From Chitinophaga qingshengii (GTDB taxonomy: Bacteria > Bacteroidota > Bacteroidia > Chitinophagales > Chitinophagaceae), in NCBI RefSeq assembly GCF_014529935.1, contig NZ_JACVFC010000002.1, forward strand, positions 682,001 through 746,000: 64,000 nucleotides of DNA, in the 5' to 3' direction. The notes under the pieces were generated by a model. The model had not been told where the DNA came from and did no database searches. It was given only the letters and a program-made list of their open reading frames with translations. Shown here one piece after another: positions 62,704 to 64,000 of this stretch. Made by a program: the position numbers and the translations under genes. Within the stretch, counting starts at the first letter, position 1. Every line of letters begins with the position of its first letter.

Positions 62704-63090
62704 CTACTCTAATTGCCAGTTGCGCAACAGGCTATTGAACGCCCCTTTCATCTTTTCAAATTCTTCCTGCATTTTTCGCATGTCCTGCGTCAATACCGGC
62801 CAGTCGTGTGGCGCTTCTTCCCTGGGTTGTGGTACAATGTCCAGCCAATCCAGCTGTTCCATCACTTCGTGCCGCAATAATTTCAGCGATTCATTCTTTG
62901 CGATCATTTTTTCCTGAAACGCTTCAGCCTGGTCCAACAACTCACGGGAATTAATATGGCGCAGAGAGGCGGTCAGCCTGTCGAGCAGTGCTGTATTCTC
63001 CTTTCTCAAGCCTTCCAGAATACTCAGCCATCCTCTGCATATTTGCTGATCCTGCAGATTCTTGCCTCTGATTTCTTCCCGGTTGTTCAT
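62704..63090 (-). CDS. Unknown helical protein, second of a pair
   Basis: 128 residues, acidic and helical throughout, with heptad-like repeats (LRKENTALLDRLTASLRHI and QAEAFQEKMIAKNESLKLL) that suggest a coiled coil. No signal peptide and no known motif. It starts 11 bases after the stop of the gene at 63102 and shares its promoter. Confidence 0.65.
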   Translation of the reverse strand: MNNREEIRGKNLQDQQICRGWLSILEGLRKENTALLDRLTASLRHINSRELLDQAEAFQEKMIAKNESLKLLRHEVMEQLDWLDIVPQPREEAPHDWPVLTQDMRKMQEEFEKMKGAFNSLLRNWQLE

Positions 63091-63101
63091 AGTCAGTATT
63101 G

Positions 63102-63791
63102 CTAATTATAATACACCTGCAGGCCGTTGAGTCGCTGCTGGTCTTCCCAATGCTGCAACAAATCAACCATTCCGCGCTGTATCAACGACATCTCCTTGAT
63201 ACCGTTGATCAGGTCCTGCATTTTCCTATCTGCACAAATATCATAAATATTACTGTCACTATCAATACACTTCTGTAAATATTTTGCGGTCCGGTTACTT
63301 TCCCGGATAAATGCTTTCATCACATCGCGCACATTGCCGTGGTAATCGGGGCGGAAGCTCTGCAACGGGGCGTCATCAGCCTTGATACGGACAGCCGGCT
63401 TCATCTCTTTTTCCAGGCTTTCCAGGACTACCACCTGATACGTGCTCAGTTCGCGGTAATAGGTCATGATCATTTCATTAAACTCACCTAACCCTACTGC
63501 ATTGTATTGCATCTCCTGGCGGCTGGCTACATACAACGCTTCCAGCTTACGGGAAAGCTTTGCTGCATGCGGTAAGGCCGTTTCTTTCAGTTGCCGGGCC
63601 AATTCCGACGCATAGTAACCGTTGAAATCAAATATCTCTCGCTGATGGTCCAGCAGGGTTTTGATCCCGGACTTTGATTTATACTGTTTATAAATATATC
63701 CTCCGTACTGGCGCAGCCTTCTGATCGGATAAAAAAGAAAGCCTTCACAAAATCTCCGCTGCAGGGATGAGGAAAAAAAACCGGTAAACAT
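63102..63791 (-). CDS. Unknown helical protein, first of a pair
   Basis: 229 residues. Mostly helical and charged, with a short basic-aromatic N terminus (FFSSSLQRRFCEGFLFYPIRRL) that could be membrane-associated. Long helices follow, such as LSRKLEALYVASRQEMQYNAV. No recognised domain. A strong promoter lies just upstream and the gene at 62704 follows. Confidence 0.65.
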   Translation of the reverse strand: MFTGFFSSSLQRRFCEGFLFYPIRRLRQYGGYIYKQYKSKSGIKTLLDHQREIFDFNGYYASELARQLKETALPHAAKLSRKLEALYVASRQEMQYNAVGLGEFNEMIMTYYRELSTYQVVVLESLEKEMKPAVRIKADDAPLQSFRPDYHGNVRDVMKAFIRESNRTAKYLQKCIDSDSNIYDICADRKMQDLINGIKEMSLIQRGMVDLLQHWEDQQRLNGLQVYYN

Positions 63792-63838
63792 ATGCGTTCA
63801 TATTAAAAAAAGAAAAACATTAAATATTCCCGACAACA

Positions 63839-63869
63839 CAAAGGTACCTCCACCCGCCCCCCTGGACAA
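63839..63869 (-). promoter_or_regulatory. Bacteroidota-type promoter of the helical pair
   Basis: On the minus strand TTG (63869-63867), a 20-base spacer and TACCTTTG (63846-63839) match the full consensus, 48 bases upstream of the start at 63791. Confidence 0.8.
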
Positions 63870-64000
63870 TGATGTTTGTGGCAACATGCAATGATTGTCA
63901 TCAACGCTACCGGTGACCGCCGTCATCCAAATCCGGCTGATTATCGTAAATTAGTGATAATGATCTATTTGCAAACCCCCTTAAAGCCACCATCGTATGC
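63870..64000. other. Right edge, no complete gene
   Basis: The last 130 bases hold no complete gene. An ATG at 63997-63999 on the + strand, with CTATTTG 30 bases upstream, may open a gene beyond the edge; too little is seen to say. Confidence 0.3.

Overview
The window looks like chromosome from a Bacteroidota bacterium of the Chitinophaga type. The signs are tandem SusC/SusD pairs with fasciclin lipoproteins, many lipoproteins with a Cys after the signal peptide, LytS/LytTR signalling, TAnnTTTG-type promoters, and start codons without Shine-Dalgarno sequences. No tRNA, rRNA, CRISPR array or intact mobile element was found.

Layout. (1) 1-14024, all minus strand: one long outer-membrane operon read as SusC, SusD, fasciclin, DUF5007-like, SusC, SusD, fasciclin, DUF5008/IPT-like, then an alkaline-phosphatase-like lipoprotein cut by the left edge. 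(2) 14025-14775: AT-rich leader of that operon and the terminator of the next gene. (3) 14776-28661: aconitase, an LCM-type methyltransferase, a ClC channel divergent from an FNR-like regulator, an HxlR regulator divergent from a quinone oxidoreductase, a bactofilin-like protein, a cyclase-family hydrolase, an MFS permease, a DUF5009 membrane protein and RtcB. (4) 28662-36724: a TetR/ABC1-kinase pair, a LytS/LytTR pair, a TonB-linked barrel and a lipoprotein, with two copies of a long inverted repeat. (5) 36762-40495: a compact four-gene operon (Nudix-type regulator, DUF4291, 2OG-Fe(II) oxygenase, metallophosphoesterase), an AT-rich acetyltransferase and a decayed IS3 transposase. (6) 40584-49333: a full urease island (ureABCEFGD) followed by a nickel-permease-like gene, a urea channel and a TonB receptor. 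(7) 49512-60000: an AraC regulator, small periplasmic proteins, a sulfatase, a large-subunit catalase, a DUF3829 lipoprotein, pirin and a MacB/FtsX-type permease. (8) 59803-63791: a PAS histidine kinase coupled to a receiver-Crp fusion regulator, a G-poor tract, and two unknown coiled-coil-like proteins.

How the genes work together. The urease island holds enzyme, accessory proteins, nickel uptake, urea entry and a candidate outer-membrane metal receptor on one strand. The Sus-type operon is a surface capture and import machine with no visible glycoside hydrolase, so its substrate is open. Several regulators sit beside clear palindromes (FNR-like/clcA, HxlR/oxidoreductase, Nudix regulator, PAS kinase/permease), which gives testable local circuits. 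Counts quoted are hand counts. Family names come from recognition of motifs, not from database searches.
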